Source of the DNA: Chelatococcus caeni
GTDB taxonomy: Bacteria; Pseudomonadota; Alphaproteobacteria; Rhizobiales; Beijerinckiaceae
NCBI RefSeq assembly: GCF_014196925.1
Contig: NZ_JACIEN010000009.1
Span: 60,004-124,003 of the forward strand
Direction: 5' to 3'
DNA length: 64,000 nucleotides
In this document: piece after piece, positions 56,093 through 63,955 of the stretch
Numbering within the stretch: position 1 is the stretch's first letter
How the letters are laid out: each line of letters opens with the position of its first letter
Made by a program: the position numbers and the translations under genes
The notes under the pieces: generated by a model
Database searches by the model: none
What the model saw: the letters and a program-made list of their open reading frames with translations, nothing else
What the model was told of the DNA's origin: nothing

Positions 56093-57394
56093 TTACTGGG
56101 CGACCGGACCCTGGCCGCCGCACTTGCCGGTCTTGGCGTTGAAGTTGCCGCAGGAGAGCGGGGCGCGCCAATCGGCGATGAGGTCCTTCGAGCCGTCGAG
56201 ATAGTCCGACCACTCGTCGCCGACGACGAGGCCCGGTGTCTGCGAGACGACGGAGAACTGGCCGTCCTCCTGGATCTCGCCGATGAGCACGGGCTTGGTG
56301 ATGTGGTGGTTCGGCATCATCGTGGAATAGCCGCCCGAGAGGTTGGGCACCGAGACGCCGATGAGCGCGTCGATGACGGCGTCGGGATCGGTGGAGCCGG
56401 CCTTCTCCACCGCCTTCACCCACATGTTGAAGCCGATGACATGCGCCTCCATCGGGTCGTTGGTGACGCGCTTGTCGTTCTTGGTGAAGGCCTTCCACTT
56501 GGCGATGAAATCGTTGTTCTCGGCCGTGTCGACGGACTGGAAGTAGTTCCAGGCGGCGAGATGGCCGACGAGCGGCTTGGTGTCGATGCCGGCGAGCTCC
56601 TCCTCGCCCACGGAGAAGGCGACGACCGGAATGTCGGTGGCCTTGATGCCCTGGTTGGCGAGCTCCTTGTAGAAGGGCACGTTGGCGTCGCCGTTGATGG
56701 TGGAGACGACCGCCGTCTTCTTGCCGCCCGAGCCGAACTTCTTGATGTCGGCGACGCGGGTCTGCCAGTCGGAATGGCCGAAGGGCGTGTAGTTGACGGA
56801 GATGTCCTCGTCCTTGACGCCCTTGGCCTTGAGATAGGCCTCGAGGATCTTGTTGGTCGTGCGCGGATAGACGTAGTCGGTGCCCTCCAGCACCCAGCGC
56901 TCGACGCCCTCGTTCTCCATCAGGTAGTCGACGGCGGGGATAGCCTGCTGGTTGGGGGCGGCGCCCGTGTAGAAGATGTTGCGGGAGGATTCCTCGCCCT
57001 CGTACTGGACGGGGTAGAAGAGGATGCCGTTCAGCTCCTCGAAGACCGGCAGGACGGACTTGCGCGACACGGAGGTCCAGCAGCCGAAGGTGGCGGCCAC
57101 CTTGTCCTTGGTGATGAGCTCGCGCGCCTTCTCGGCGAACAGCGGCCAGTTCGAGGCCGGGTCGACGACGACGGCCTCGAGCTTCTTGCCGAGGAGGCCG
57201 CCCTTCTTGTTCTGCTCCTCGATGAGCATCAGCATCACGTCCTTCAGCGTCGTCTCGCTGATGGCCATGGTGCCCGAGAGCGAATGCAGGATGCCGACCT
57301 TGATGACGTCCTGAGCGCTCGCGCCTGCCGCCGGCAGCGCGATTGTCGCCGCCGTCGCGAGCGTTGCGAGTATCTTCTGGAAACGATTTCGCAT
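56093..57394 (-). CDS. urtA: UrtA, periplasmic urea-binding protein
   Basis: A 433-aa urea-binding protein. Signal peptide at residues 1-27 (ILATLATAATIALPAAGASA), then the UrtA signature IKVGILHSLSGTMAISE, KLEAVVVDPASNWPLFAEKA, FGCWTSVSRKSVLPVFEE and the C-terminal CGNFNAKTGKCGG. It is the first gene of the urea uptake/urease module and lies about 34 nt downstream of the predicted sigma54 transcription start. Confidence 0.96.
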   Translation of the reverse strand: MRNRFQKILATLATAATIALPAAGASAQDVIKVGILHSLSGTMAISETTLKDVMLMLIEEQNKKGGLLGKKLEAVVVDPASNWPLFAEKARELITKDKVAATFGCWTSVSRKSVLPVFEELNGILFYPVQYEGEESSRNIFYTGAAPNQQAIPAVDYLMENEGVERWVLEGTDYVYPRTTNKILEAYLKAKGVKDEDISVNYTPFGHSDWQTRVADIKKFGSGGKKTAVVSTINGDANVPFYKELANQGIKATDIPVVAFSVGEEELAGIDTKPLVGHLAAWNYFQSVDTAENNDFIAKWKAFTKNDKRVTNDPMEAHVIGFNMWVKAVEKAGSTDPDAVIDALIGVSVPNLSGGYSTMMPNHHITKPVLIGEIQEDGQFSVVSQTPGLVVGDEWSDYLDGSKDLIADWRAPLSCGNFNAKTGKCGGQGPVAQ

Positions 57395-57437
57395 TGTCGT
57401 TGCTCCACCCCCGGATGATTGTTGCGGGAGGGAGGGC

Positions 57438-57453
57438 AGCAAGCCCCGTGCCA
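57438..57453 (-). promoter_or_regulatory. Sigma54 (RpoN) promoter of urtA
   Basis: Reading leftward: TGGCAC (57453 to 57448), five bases, TTGCT (57442 to 57438). This matches the -24/-12 consensus TGGCAC-N5-TTGCW at every position. Transcription would start near 57428, about 34 nt before the urtA ATG. Sigma54 with NtrC is the classic control of urea use under nitrogen limitation. Confidence 0.85.
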
Positions 57454-57496
57454 GCCTCGCCGGGCGGGGCACAGCCTGCGGGCAGGGCCTGATCGA

Positions 57497-57538
57497 CAAA
57501 CGGGCTGATGATTTTTTGGGCAGCAGAATGCCCGTTTG
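57497..57538. repeat. 9-bp inverted repeat upstream of the urtA promoter
   Basis: CAAACGGGC (57497-57505), 24 bases including a TTTTTT run, then GCCCGTTTG (57530-57538). It lies 45-85 bp upstream of the sigma54 -24 element. It could be an activator site or part of a terminator after dnaE2. It does not match the NtrC consensus. Confidence 0.5.
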
Positions 57539-57647
57539 CTGCGCGTCTGTGCGCCCGCCGGGCGGAACCTTCTCCCCGCAGGCGGCAGGGGCTATCGCGA
57601 TGGGTATCGAGGCCTCGATCCTCCCCCGCATGGGGGAGGTGGCGCCG

Positions 57648-57671
57648 CGAAGTCGGGCTCGCCCGACTTCG
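57648..57671. repeat. 24-bp palindrome, AAGTCGGGC family copy 2
   Basis: CGAAGTCGGGC, TC, GCCCGACTTCG: the same core as at 42406-42429, 15 kb away. Arms are perfect over 11 bp. Confidence 0.75.
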
Positions 57672-57682
57672 GTTTCCAAATG

Positions 57683-57708
57683 TCGAACTCGGGCAAGCCC
57701 GAGTTCGA
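57683..57708. repeat. 26-bp palindrome, AACTCGGGC variant
   Basis: TCGAACTCGGGC, AA, GCCCGAGTTCGA: 12-bp perfect arms. Relative to the other two copies, G to C in the left arm is matched by C to G in the right arm, so pairing is preserved. Confidence 0.7.
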
Positions 57709-57889
57709 TGGCGGCGACGGAGGGGCCATGGGTTTGACGTCAAGAGCGCCGTACCCGGTCTTGACCCCACCCGTCTCGCGCCTTCGGCGCGATCCACCCT
57801 CCCCACGAGGGGAGGGATCAATACCGCTCATTCACATGGGGATAGCGCTGCCGCCAGGATAGGGAGCTGCCACCGTCCCTCCGCGGCGC

Positions 57890-60800
57890 TCAATGAAAAT
57901 CGCGCGACTTGGGCAGGATGCGCACGTTGCGCGGATGGCCCGCGGAGCGCGGATGTTGCGGATGGGCGAATACGTCGGCGCGTGACAGCGTCGTGCGCGC
58001 CTCGTGCGCCTGCGACAGCGCGGCGAGGTCCTGCGAGCGGTCGTCGACCGCCTCGGCCATGAGGTGGACGACGCCCTCCGGGCTCTTCTGCACCCGCCCG
58101 GCGACGAGGGCGAGGCGTGCGCTCATGACCTGCCGGCGGAAGCGCTCGAAGCGCCGCACCCACAGGACGACATTGGTGATGCCCGTCTCGTCCTCCAGCG
58201 TCATGAAGATGGCGTTGCCCTTGCCGGGGCGCTGGCGCACCAGCACGACGCCGGCGACCCTGGCGAAGGCGCCGTCCGGCAGGGCCGCGACCTCGGCCGT
58301 GGTCCTGACGCCCTCGCGCCGGAAGCCCTCACGCAGGAAGGCCATGGGATGGGCCTTCAGCGAGAGGCGCAGCATCTGGTAATCGGCCACCACATGTTCC
58401 GACAGCGGCATGGCCGGCAGGGCGGCGTCGGTTTCGTCCGCCAATTCGCGCGCCGCGGCGGCGGCGAAGAGGGGCAGGGGCGCGTCGTCGGGCAGGCGGC
58501 GCACGGCCCACAGGGCCTCGCGCCGGTCGAGCCCGATGGAGCGGAAGGCATCGGCATCGGCGAGGATCTTCAGGGCGCGCTGCGGCAGGCGGGCGCGCTT
58601 CCACAGGGCCTCGACGCTGTCGTAGCCGGTGCCGCGCGCGGCCAGGAGCGCCTGCGACCAGTCCGTGCTGAAGCCGTCCACCTGGCGAAAGCCCAGGCGC
58701 AGGGCGAGCGTGCCGTCCGGCCGTTTTTCGAGCGTGTTGTCGTGGGCGCTCGCGTTGATGTCGACGGCGCGCACCTTAACGCCGTGCTCGCGCGCATCGC
58801 GCACGATCTGCGCCGGGGCATAGAAGCCCATGGGCTGGGAATTGAGCAAAGCGCAGGCGAAGACGGCCGGGTGGTGGCATTTGATCCAGGCCGAGATGTA
58901 GACGAGCTTGGCGAAGGAGGCGGCGTGGCTCTCGGGAAAGCCGTACTCGCCGAAGCCCTTGATCTGGTTGAAGCAGCGCTCGGCGAAGGCGCGCTCGTAG
59001 CCGCGCGCCACCATGCCCTCCACCATCTTCTTCTCGAAGGTGTGGATGGTGCCGACGTGGCGGAAGGTGGCCATGGCGCGGCGCAGGCCGTTCGCCTGCT
59101 CGGGGGTGAAATCCGCCGCTACCATGGCGATCTTCATCGCCTGCTCCTGAAAGAGGGGCACGCCGAGAGTGCGCTTGAGGACATTGCGCAGTTCATTCGG
59201 ATCGTGCGGCGGCCGAGGTGCGGGATAGTCGACCTTCTCCTCATCGTTCCGCCGGCGCAGGTAGGGATGCACCATGTCGCCCTGGATGGGTCCCGGCCGG
59301 ACGATGGCGACCTGGATGACGAGGTCGTAGAACTCCCTCGGCTTGAGGCGCGGCAGCATGTTGATCTGCGCCCGGCTCTCCACCTGGAAGACGCCGATGG
59401 AATCGCCCTTGCAGAGCATGTCGTAGACGGCGGGATCCTCCCTCGGCACGGCGGCGAGATCGAGGTCGAGGCCGCAGTGGCTGCGCAGGAGATCGAAGGC
59501 CTTGCGGATGCAGGTGAGCATGCCGAGGCCGAGCACGTCGACCTTCATGAGGCGGACGGCGTCGATGTCGTCCTTGTCCCACTCGATGAAGGTGCGCTCG
59601 TCCATGGCGGCATTGCCGATGGGCACCGTCTCGTCGAGGCGGCTGCGCATCAGCACGAAGCCGCCGACATGCTGGGAGAGGTGGCGGGGGAAGCCGAGGA
59701 GTTGCTTCGCGAGGTCGACGGCGCGGCGGATCACCGGGTTCTTCGGGTCGAGCCCGGCCTCGCGGATGTGCTTGTCGGCGATCGGCGAGCCCCAACTGCC
59801 CCAGACCGTGCCGGCGAGGCGCGCGGTCACGTCCTCCGTCAGGCCGAGCGCCTTGCCCACCTCGCGGATGGCGCTGCGCGGGCGGTAGCTGATGACGGTG
59901 GCGGCGATGCCGGCATGGTCGCGGCCGTAGCGTTCGTAGATGTGCTGGATCACCTCCTCGCGCCGCTCGTGCTCGAAGTCGACGTCGATGTCCGGTGGCT
60001 CGCGCCGCTCGCTGGAAATGAAGCGGGCGAAGAGGAGGTCGTTATCCTCCGGGTCGACGGCGGTGATACCGAGCACGTAGCAGACGGCGGAATTGGCGGC
60101 CGAGCCACGCCCCTGGCAGAGGATGCCGTGGTCCTCCGCATAGCGCACGATGTCGCGGATGGTGAGGAAGTAGCGCGCATAATCGAGCTCGGCGATGAGG
60201 GCGAGCTCCTCCCGCAGGAGCTTCTCCACCTTCTTCGATATCCCCTCCGGATAACGCAAGGCGGCGCAGCGCCAGGTCAGCTCCTCGAGCCAGCCCTGCG
60301 GCGTCCTGCCGGGCGGCACCGGCTCCTCCGGATAGTCGTATTCCAGCTCGGAGAGCGAAAAGCTGATGCGGTCGAGGACCTGCAGCGTTTCGCCGATCGC
60401 CTCCGGCGCATCGCGGAAGAGCCGCGCCATCTCCTGCGGGGGCTTCAGGTGCCGCTCGGCATTGGCGGCCAGGAGGCGCCCGGCCGTGTGGATGGTGACG
60501 CCCTCGCGGATGCAGGTCAGCACGTCCTGCAGCGGGCGCTGGGCGGGCTCGTGATAGAGCACGTCGTTGACGGCGAGGAGCGGCAGGTCCACCCGTGCCG
60601 CGATCTCCTTCAGCCCGGCGAGGTCGCGCCGGTCGCTGCCGCCATAGGCCATGGCGGCAGCGAGCCAGGTGGCGCCCGGGGCGGCCTCCTTCAGTTCGCG
60701 GAGGATGTCGAGGGACATGCCCTCGGGCCGGCCGGGCATGACGAGGAGCAGGAGGTCGCGCGCATCGGCCACGAGGTCGGCGCGGGTGAGGATGCACTCG

Positions 60801-61171
60801 CCCTTGTCCGCCTTCAGCTTGCCCAGGGTGAGGAGGCGGCACAGGCGCCCCCAGCCGGTGCGGTTCACCGGATAGGCGAGGATGTCGGGCGTGTCGTCGG
60901 CGAAGACGAGGCGGGCACCGACGACGAGCTTGAAGGGCGGCAGCGTCTCCCCCTTCTCTGCCAAAAACGACCTGATCTGCTCGAGCGCCGAATGGGCCCG
61001 CACCACGCCGGCGACCGTGTTGCGGTCGGCGATACCGATGCCGGCAAGGCCGAGGAGGAGCGCCTGCTTGACGAGGTCCTCGGCCTTGGAGCCGCCGCGC
61101 AGGAAGGAGAAATTGGTGGTGACGGCAAGCTCGGCATAGGCTGCCGCCGGCATTGGGGCGCGCGTGCTCAT
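57890..61171 (-). CDS. dnaE2: DnaE2 (ImuC), error-prone DNA polymerase III alpha
   Basis: A 1093-aa DnaE2, the translesion polymerase of the ImuA-ImuB-DnaE2 mutasome. PHP domain at the N-terminus (YAELAVTTNFSFLRGGSKAE; several PHP metal residues look changed, as in other DnaE2). The polymerase core includes GRGSAANSAVCYVLGITAVD near 355, catalytic Asp in PPDIDVDFEHERREEVI near 388 and FGEYGFPESHAASFAKL near 745, followed by an OB domain near 960-1040. The C-terminal beta-clamp region is short. The start at 61171 overlaps imuB by four bases; the frame open to 62458 is shadow over imuB. Confidence 0.95.
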   Translation of the reverse strand: MSTRAPMPAAAYAELAVTTNFSFLRGGSKAEDLVKQALLLGLAGIGIADRNTVAGVVRAHSALEQIRSFLAEKGETLPPFKLVVGARLVFADDTPDILAYPVNRTGWGRLCRLLTLGKLKADKGECILTRADLVADARDLLLLVMPGRPEGMSLDILRELKEAAPGATWLAAAMAYGGSDRRDLAGLKEIAARVDLPLLAVNDVLYHEPAQRPLQDVLTCIREGVTIHTAGRLLAANAERHLKPPQEMARLFRDAPEAIGETLQVLDRISFSLSELEYDYPEEPVPPGRTPQGWLEELTWRCAALRYPEGISKKVEKLLREELALIAELDYARYFLTIRDIVRYAEDHGILCQGRGSAANSAVCYVLGITAVDPEDNDLLFARFISSERREPPDIDVDFEHERREEVIQHIYERYGRDHAGIAATVISYRPRSAIREVGKALGLTEDVTARLAGTVWGSWGSPIADKHIREAGLDPKNPVIRRAVDLAKQLLGFPRHLSQHVGGFVLMRSRLDETVPIGNAAMDERTFIEWDKDDIDAVRLMKVDVLGLGMLTCIRKAFDLLRSHCGLDLDLAAVPREDPAVYDMLCKGDSIGVFQVESRAQINMLPRLKPREFYDLVIQVAIVRPGPIQGDMVHPYLRRRNDEEKVDYPAPRPPHDPNELRNVLKRTLGVPLFQEQAMKIAMVAADFTPEQANGLRRAMATFRHVGTIHTFEKKMVEGMVARGYERAFAERCFNQIKGFGEYGFPESHAASFAKLVYISAWIKCHHPAVFACALLNSQPMGFYAPAQIVRDAREHGVKVRAVDINASAHDNTLEKRPDGTLALRLGFRQVDGFSTDWSQALLAARGTGYDSVEALWKRARLPQRALKILADADAFRSIGLDRREALWAVRRLPDDAPLPLFAAAAARELADETDAALPAMPLSEHVVADYQMLRLSLKAHPMAFLREGFRREGVRTTAEVAALPDGAFARVAGVVLVRQRPGKGNAIFMTLEDETGITNVVLWVRRFERFRRQVMSARLALVAGRVQKSPEGVVHLMAEAVDDRSQDLAALSQAHEARTTLSRADVFAHPQHPRSAGHPRNVRILPKSRDFH

Positions 61172-62757
61172 GCGAAGATCCCGTGCAGGAACCAGCGCGG
61201 GGCGGGCGCCTCGCCGAAGAGGCCCTGGCGGAACACCCAGAAGCGCCGCCCCGTCGCATCCTCGACGCGGTAGTAGTCGCGCGTCGGCTCCTCGCCCGCC
61301 TCGTCGCGCCACCATTCGGGCGCGATCCGCTCCGGCCCCTCGGCGCGGGCGATCTCGTGCAGCACGCGTCGCCAGCGGAAGCGCAGCGGCGGCCCGTCCG
61401 GCACCTCGGCAAGCGCCTCGATGGGCTGTGGCGGATCGAAGAGATGGACCGGCCGCGCCGGAGGATCGGCCGGCCGCTCGACGGGCCAGCCGCAAGGTGG
61501 CGCCGTCCCGCCGTCGTCGAGGCGGGCCGCCGGCACCATGCGCACGGCCCTTTCGGGAATGTGCGTGTCGACGAAGGCCGGGCGGAGGACGGCCGCGGCG
61601 CCGAAGCGGGCACCGAGCCGGTCGACGAGGGCGGCGACCTCCTCGTCCTCGACCATTCGCCCGTCGAGGCTCACCTGGCTCTCGCCGAGCGGCTCGCAGG
61701 CCGTGACGGCAAGGCGCAGCAGGTCGAAGCCGAAGCCGGGGTCGAGGGGATCGGCGAGCGCCGCGAGCCGCTCCCGGAACAGGCGCATGATGACGGCCGC
61801 GTCGCGCGTCGGCCGGCCGGTGGCGACCGCAAGGCGCGTGACCCGCCCGTCGGCGCGGAAGAAGGCGGCCTCGAAGCGCCGTCCGCCCTCGCCGCGCTCC
61901 GCGAGGATGCGGCCGGCGCGGTGGGCGAGCCCGGCGAGGGCGGCGTCGATGTCCTCCTCGCGGGCCACGGGCTCGGCGAAGCGCCGCTCGACGAGGCAGG
62001 GCGGCAGCGGCCGGCGCGGCGAGATGCCGATGTCCTCCTGGCCCAGGATACGCGCGAGACGGATCGGCAGGTCCGCGCCGAAGCGGGCGGCAAGCGGCGC
62101 CCCCGGGCGCTCCGCCAGGTCGCCCACGGTCTTCAGCCCCGCCCGGGTGAGGGCGAGCAGTACTTCCGGCGAGACGCCGAGCGCGGCCGCCGGCAGCGGC
62201 CGCACCGCCATCTCCTCCTCGCCGGGCGGGACGATGTCGTGCCGCCCGAGCGCCTTGCGGCCGAAGCGGGCGAGCGCCGCTGCCGCCTGGGGCGTGCCGG
62301 CGACGCTGCCCCGCACGGTCAGTCCACCGCGGGCGAGGCCCTGCATCACCGTCCGGCGCAGGCCGGCCTCGCCGGCGAAGAGATGGACGCAGCCGGTGAT
62401 GTCGAGCACGAGGCCGTCGGGCTCCTCGACGGCGACGAGCGGCGTATAGCGGTCGCACCAGTCGGCGAGGCGGGCGAGCAGGGCGGCATCGGCCGCGCGG
62501 TCCATGTCCACCGCGACGAGATGGGGAATGCGGGCGCGCGCATCAGCCAGGGTGAGGCCGGGGGTGAGGCCGAGCAAGAACCCCTGCCGGTCGACGGCGG
62601 CAAGGCGCAGCGCGCTCGAGACCTTCTCGACGAGGACGAGCGGCGCCTCAGCCTGTGCGGGCGAGGGGGGCGAGGTCCGGCGCTGCCGGTCGGCCGGCAG
62701 GAAGGGAAACCACAGGGCGAGATAGCGGCGCGGGCTCGCGGAAGAGACGGTGCTCAC
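61168..62757 (-). CDS. imuB: ImuB, Y-family polymerase-like mutasome hub
   Basis: A 529-aa ImuB, the inactive Y-family-like protein that links ImuA, DnaE2 and the beta clamp. YLALWFPFLPADR at the start and TPLVAVEEPDGLVLDITGCV near 110 are family hallmarks; the acidic catalytic residues of true Y polymerases are not present, as expected. The GTG at 62757 (VSTVSSASPRRYLALW) is chosen because homologues start here; upstream sequence to 62970 is shadow over imuA. The 5' end overlaps imuA by 110 bases. Confidence 0.9.
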   Translation of the reverse strand: MSTVSSASPRRYLALWFPFLPADRQRRTSPPSPAQAEAPLVLVEKVSSALRLAAVDRQGFLLGLTPGLTLADARARIPHLVAVDMDRAADAALLARLADWCDRYTPLVAVEEPDGLVLDITGCVHLFAGEAGLRRTVMQGLARGGLTVRGSVAGTPQAAAALARFGRKALGRHDIVPPGEEEMAVRPLPAAALGVSPEVLLALTRAGLKTVGDLAERPGAPLAARFGADLPIRLARILGQEDIGISPRRPLPPCLVERRFAEPVAREEDIDAALAGLAHRAGRILAERGEGGRRFEAAFFRADGRVTRLAVATGRPTRDAAVIMRLFRERLAALADPLDPGFGFDLLRLAVTACEPLGESQVSLDGRMVEDEEVAALVDRLGARFGAAAVLRPAFVDTHIPERAVRMVPAARLDDGGTAPPCGWPVERPADPPARPVHLFDPPQPIEALAEVPDGPPLRFRWRRVLHEIARAEGPERIAPEWWRDEAGEEPTRDYYRVEDATGRRFWVFRQGLFGEAPAPRWFLHGIFA

Positions 62758-63439
62758 GGTGCCACTCCAGGCGCCAGCGGCGGCCCTCAAGGCCGGCGCG
62801 ATGGCGCAGCAAGGTGATGTCGAAGGCGGGATGGCCGGGGGCGTTGGCGGCCAGCGGCCGGGACGGGGCGGCGGCGGCCGACCAGCGTGTCGCCGCCGCG
62901 CTCGGCCGGGGCGTCGCCGCGATGCGCAGCAGAAGCGCGGGAACACCGGATTGCTCGGCTGCGAGCGCAAGGCGGCGGCTCGCCGTCAGGTCGAGGGATT
63001 TCGGGTCGCCCCACGGCTCGATGACGACGGCGCCGAGCGCCGGGCAGCGCATGGCCTCCGCCCCCGCCTGCAGCACGCAGGTGGCATCGGGCCCCGTCAC
63101 CACGACGAGCAGGCGCGGGTCGAGCCCGAGGGCGGCAAGGCCCGGTGCGTGAAGCGCGCCGGTTTCCGCCACGGAAAAACCCTGCCGCACCCAGACCACG
63201 CGGCGGCCATCCGCCGCGGCCCGCGCTGCAAGGGCGGCGGCAAAGCCGGCAGCGGCGCCGGCATCCGCGTCCTCGCGCGCGAAGATCTCGTGCACCGCGG
63301 CCCGGAGAAAACCGCCGCCCAGCAGCCCGTCCACGGCCGGCGCCCCGCATGTGAAGCGCCGGCCCGCTTCGGAAGCCGCCGGTTCGATCGCGGCAATGCT
63401 CCGCCGCAGCGCCTGCAATGTCTCCTGCACCGCGCTCAT
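62648..63439 (-). CDS. imuA: ImuA, SOS mutagenesis RecA-like protein
   Basis: A 263-aa ImuA. VQETLQALRRSIAAIE at the start, GAPAVDGLLGGGFLRAAVHE near 32 and VVIEPWGDPKSLDLTASRRL near 138 are typical; the fold is RecA/SulA-like with a degenerate nucleotide site. In the mutasome it helps load ImuB and DnaE2 at damaged DNA. The start lies 7 bases downstream of an SOS box, and the 3' end runs 110 bases into imuB in another frame. Confidence 0.9.
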   Translation of the reverse strand: MSAVQETLQALRRSIAAIEPAASEAGRRFTCGAPAVDGLLGGGFLRAAVHEIFAREDADAGAAAGFAAALAARAAADGRRVVWVRQGFSVAETGALHAPGLAALGLDPRLLVVVTGPDATCVLQAGAEAMRCPALGAVVIEPWGDPKSLDLTASRRLALAAEQSGVPALLLRIAATPRPSAAATRWSAAAAPSRPLAANAPGHPAFDITLLRHRAGLEGRRWRLEWHREHRLFREPAPLSRPVVSLPAGRPAAPDLAPLARTG

Positions 63440-63446
63440 GACTCTT

Positions 63447-63461
63447 GTTCCTGTTTCGTTC
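63447..63461 (-). promoter_or_regulatory. lexA box: LexA (SOS) box upstream of imuA
   Basis: GTTC-N7-GTTC on the plus strand (GAAC-N7-GAAC in the direction of imuA) at 63447-63461, an exact match to the alphaproteobacterial LexA consensus. It lies 7-22 bases before the imuA ATG, so LexA would block the start of transcription of imuA-imuB-dnaE2. Confidence 0.88.
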
Positions 63462-63507
63462 TATAACGACTCAGGAGGATGCGAGAGTCAATGCCGGGCC
63501 ATAAGCG

Positions 63508-63572
63508 CCGTCAGTGGACAGCCGGTGCCGGGCGGCCGTTCATGCCGCCGCCTGCCGACTGTCCACTGACGG
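63508..63572. terminator. Long inverted repeat between cheZ and imuA
   Basis: CCGTCAGTGGACAG (63508-63521) and its exact complement CTGTCCACTGACGG (63559-63572) flank 37 bases that can pair further but imperfectly. It starts 27 bp after the cheZ stop in the direction of transcription. It may terminate cheZ and insulate imuA. No T-run follows, so the terminator role is uncertain. Confidence 0.45.
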
Positions 63573-63598
63573 AAGGGAAATGGGAGTAGGAATGCTCT

Positions 63599-63955
63599 TC
63601 AGCGGAAGAGGGAATCGACGTCGTCCTGCGACACGACGTCCACGTCGCCGGCGAGCGGCGGCCCGTTGAGCAGGGCTTCGTCGCCCTTCTCCTCCTCTTC
63701 CTCCACCTCGACCTCGGCAAGGCTCGAGAGGCTGTCCGGCCCGCCCCAGATCTCCATCATGCTGGTGACCCGCTCCTCGATGAACTTGAGCGTGCCGACC
63801 ACCTTGCCGATGCGCTGGCCGGTGAGGTCCTGGAAGTTGCAGGCCTCGAAGATGCGGATGACCTGCTCGTAGATGTGGTTGGCGAGTTCCTGCTGCTCGC
63901 CCGTGAGAGACCGTTTGAGAAAGGGCTTCCCCTGTGGGTCGGTTCGTGATTCACA
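63599..63955 (-). pseudogene. cheZ: CheZ phosphatase C-terminal fragment, 5' end missing
   Basis: The frame encodes a clear CheZ C-terminal half: SLTGEQQELANHIYEQVIRI, FEACNFQDLTGQRIGKVVGT and LKFIEERVTSMMEIWGG, then an acidic linker (EVEVEEEEEKGDE) and the terminal CheY-binding peptide SQDDVDSLFR. CheZ removes phosphate from CheY; the active-site Asp and Gln (FQDLTGQR) are intact. Upstream of about residue SLT the similarity stops. The frame meets a TAG at 63956-63958, with no ATG in between and only a GTG far inside. About 100 N-terminal residues are missing, so this is a truncated gene or a rearrangement junction at the window edge. Confidence 0.75.

Larger units (their letters stand above)
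57600..57830. repeat. Intergenic mosaic of five palindromes between dnaE2 and urtA
   Basis: The 495 bp from 57395 to 57889 hold no convincing gene. Within them are perfect hairpins: 57621-57638 (CTCCCCC/GGGGGAG), 57648-57671 (CGAAGTCGGGC/GCCCGACTTCG), 57683-57708 (TCGAACTCGGGC/GCCCGAGTTCGA), 57776-57792 (TCGCGCC, TTC, GGCGCGA, a UUCG-capped stem) and 57797-57816 (CCCTCCCC/GGGGAGGG). Their close packing resembles the mosaic repeat elements of Rhizobiales intergenic DNA. Some may end dnaE2 transcription. Confidence 0.7.

Noticed and set aside
57600..57830. Possible CRISPR array from clustered palindromes
   Set aside because: Hairpins differ from each other and are not separated by regular spacers; no cas genes.
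58004..61273. 1089-aa plus-strand open frame
   Set aside because: Antisense shadow of dnaE2; the minus-strand protein has all DnaE motifs.
61172..62458. N-terminal extension of the dnaE2 frame
   Set aside because: Overlaps imuB completely and reads as low-complexity Arg/Ala sequence; DnaE2 starts at 61171.
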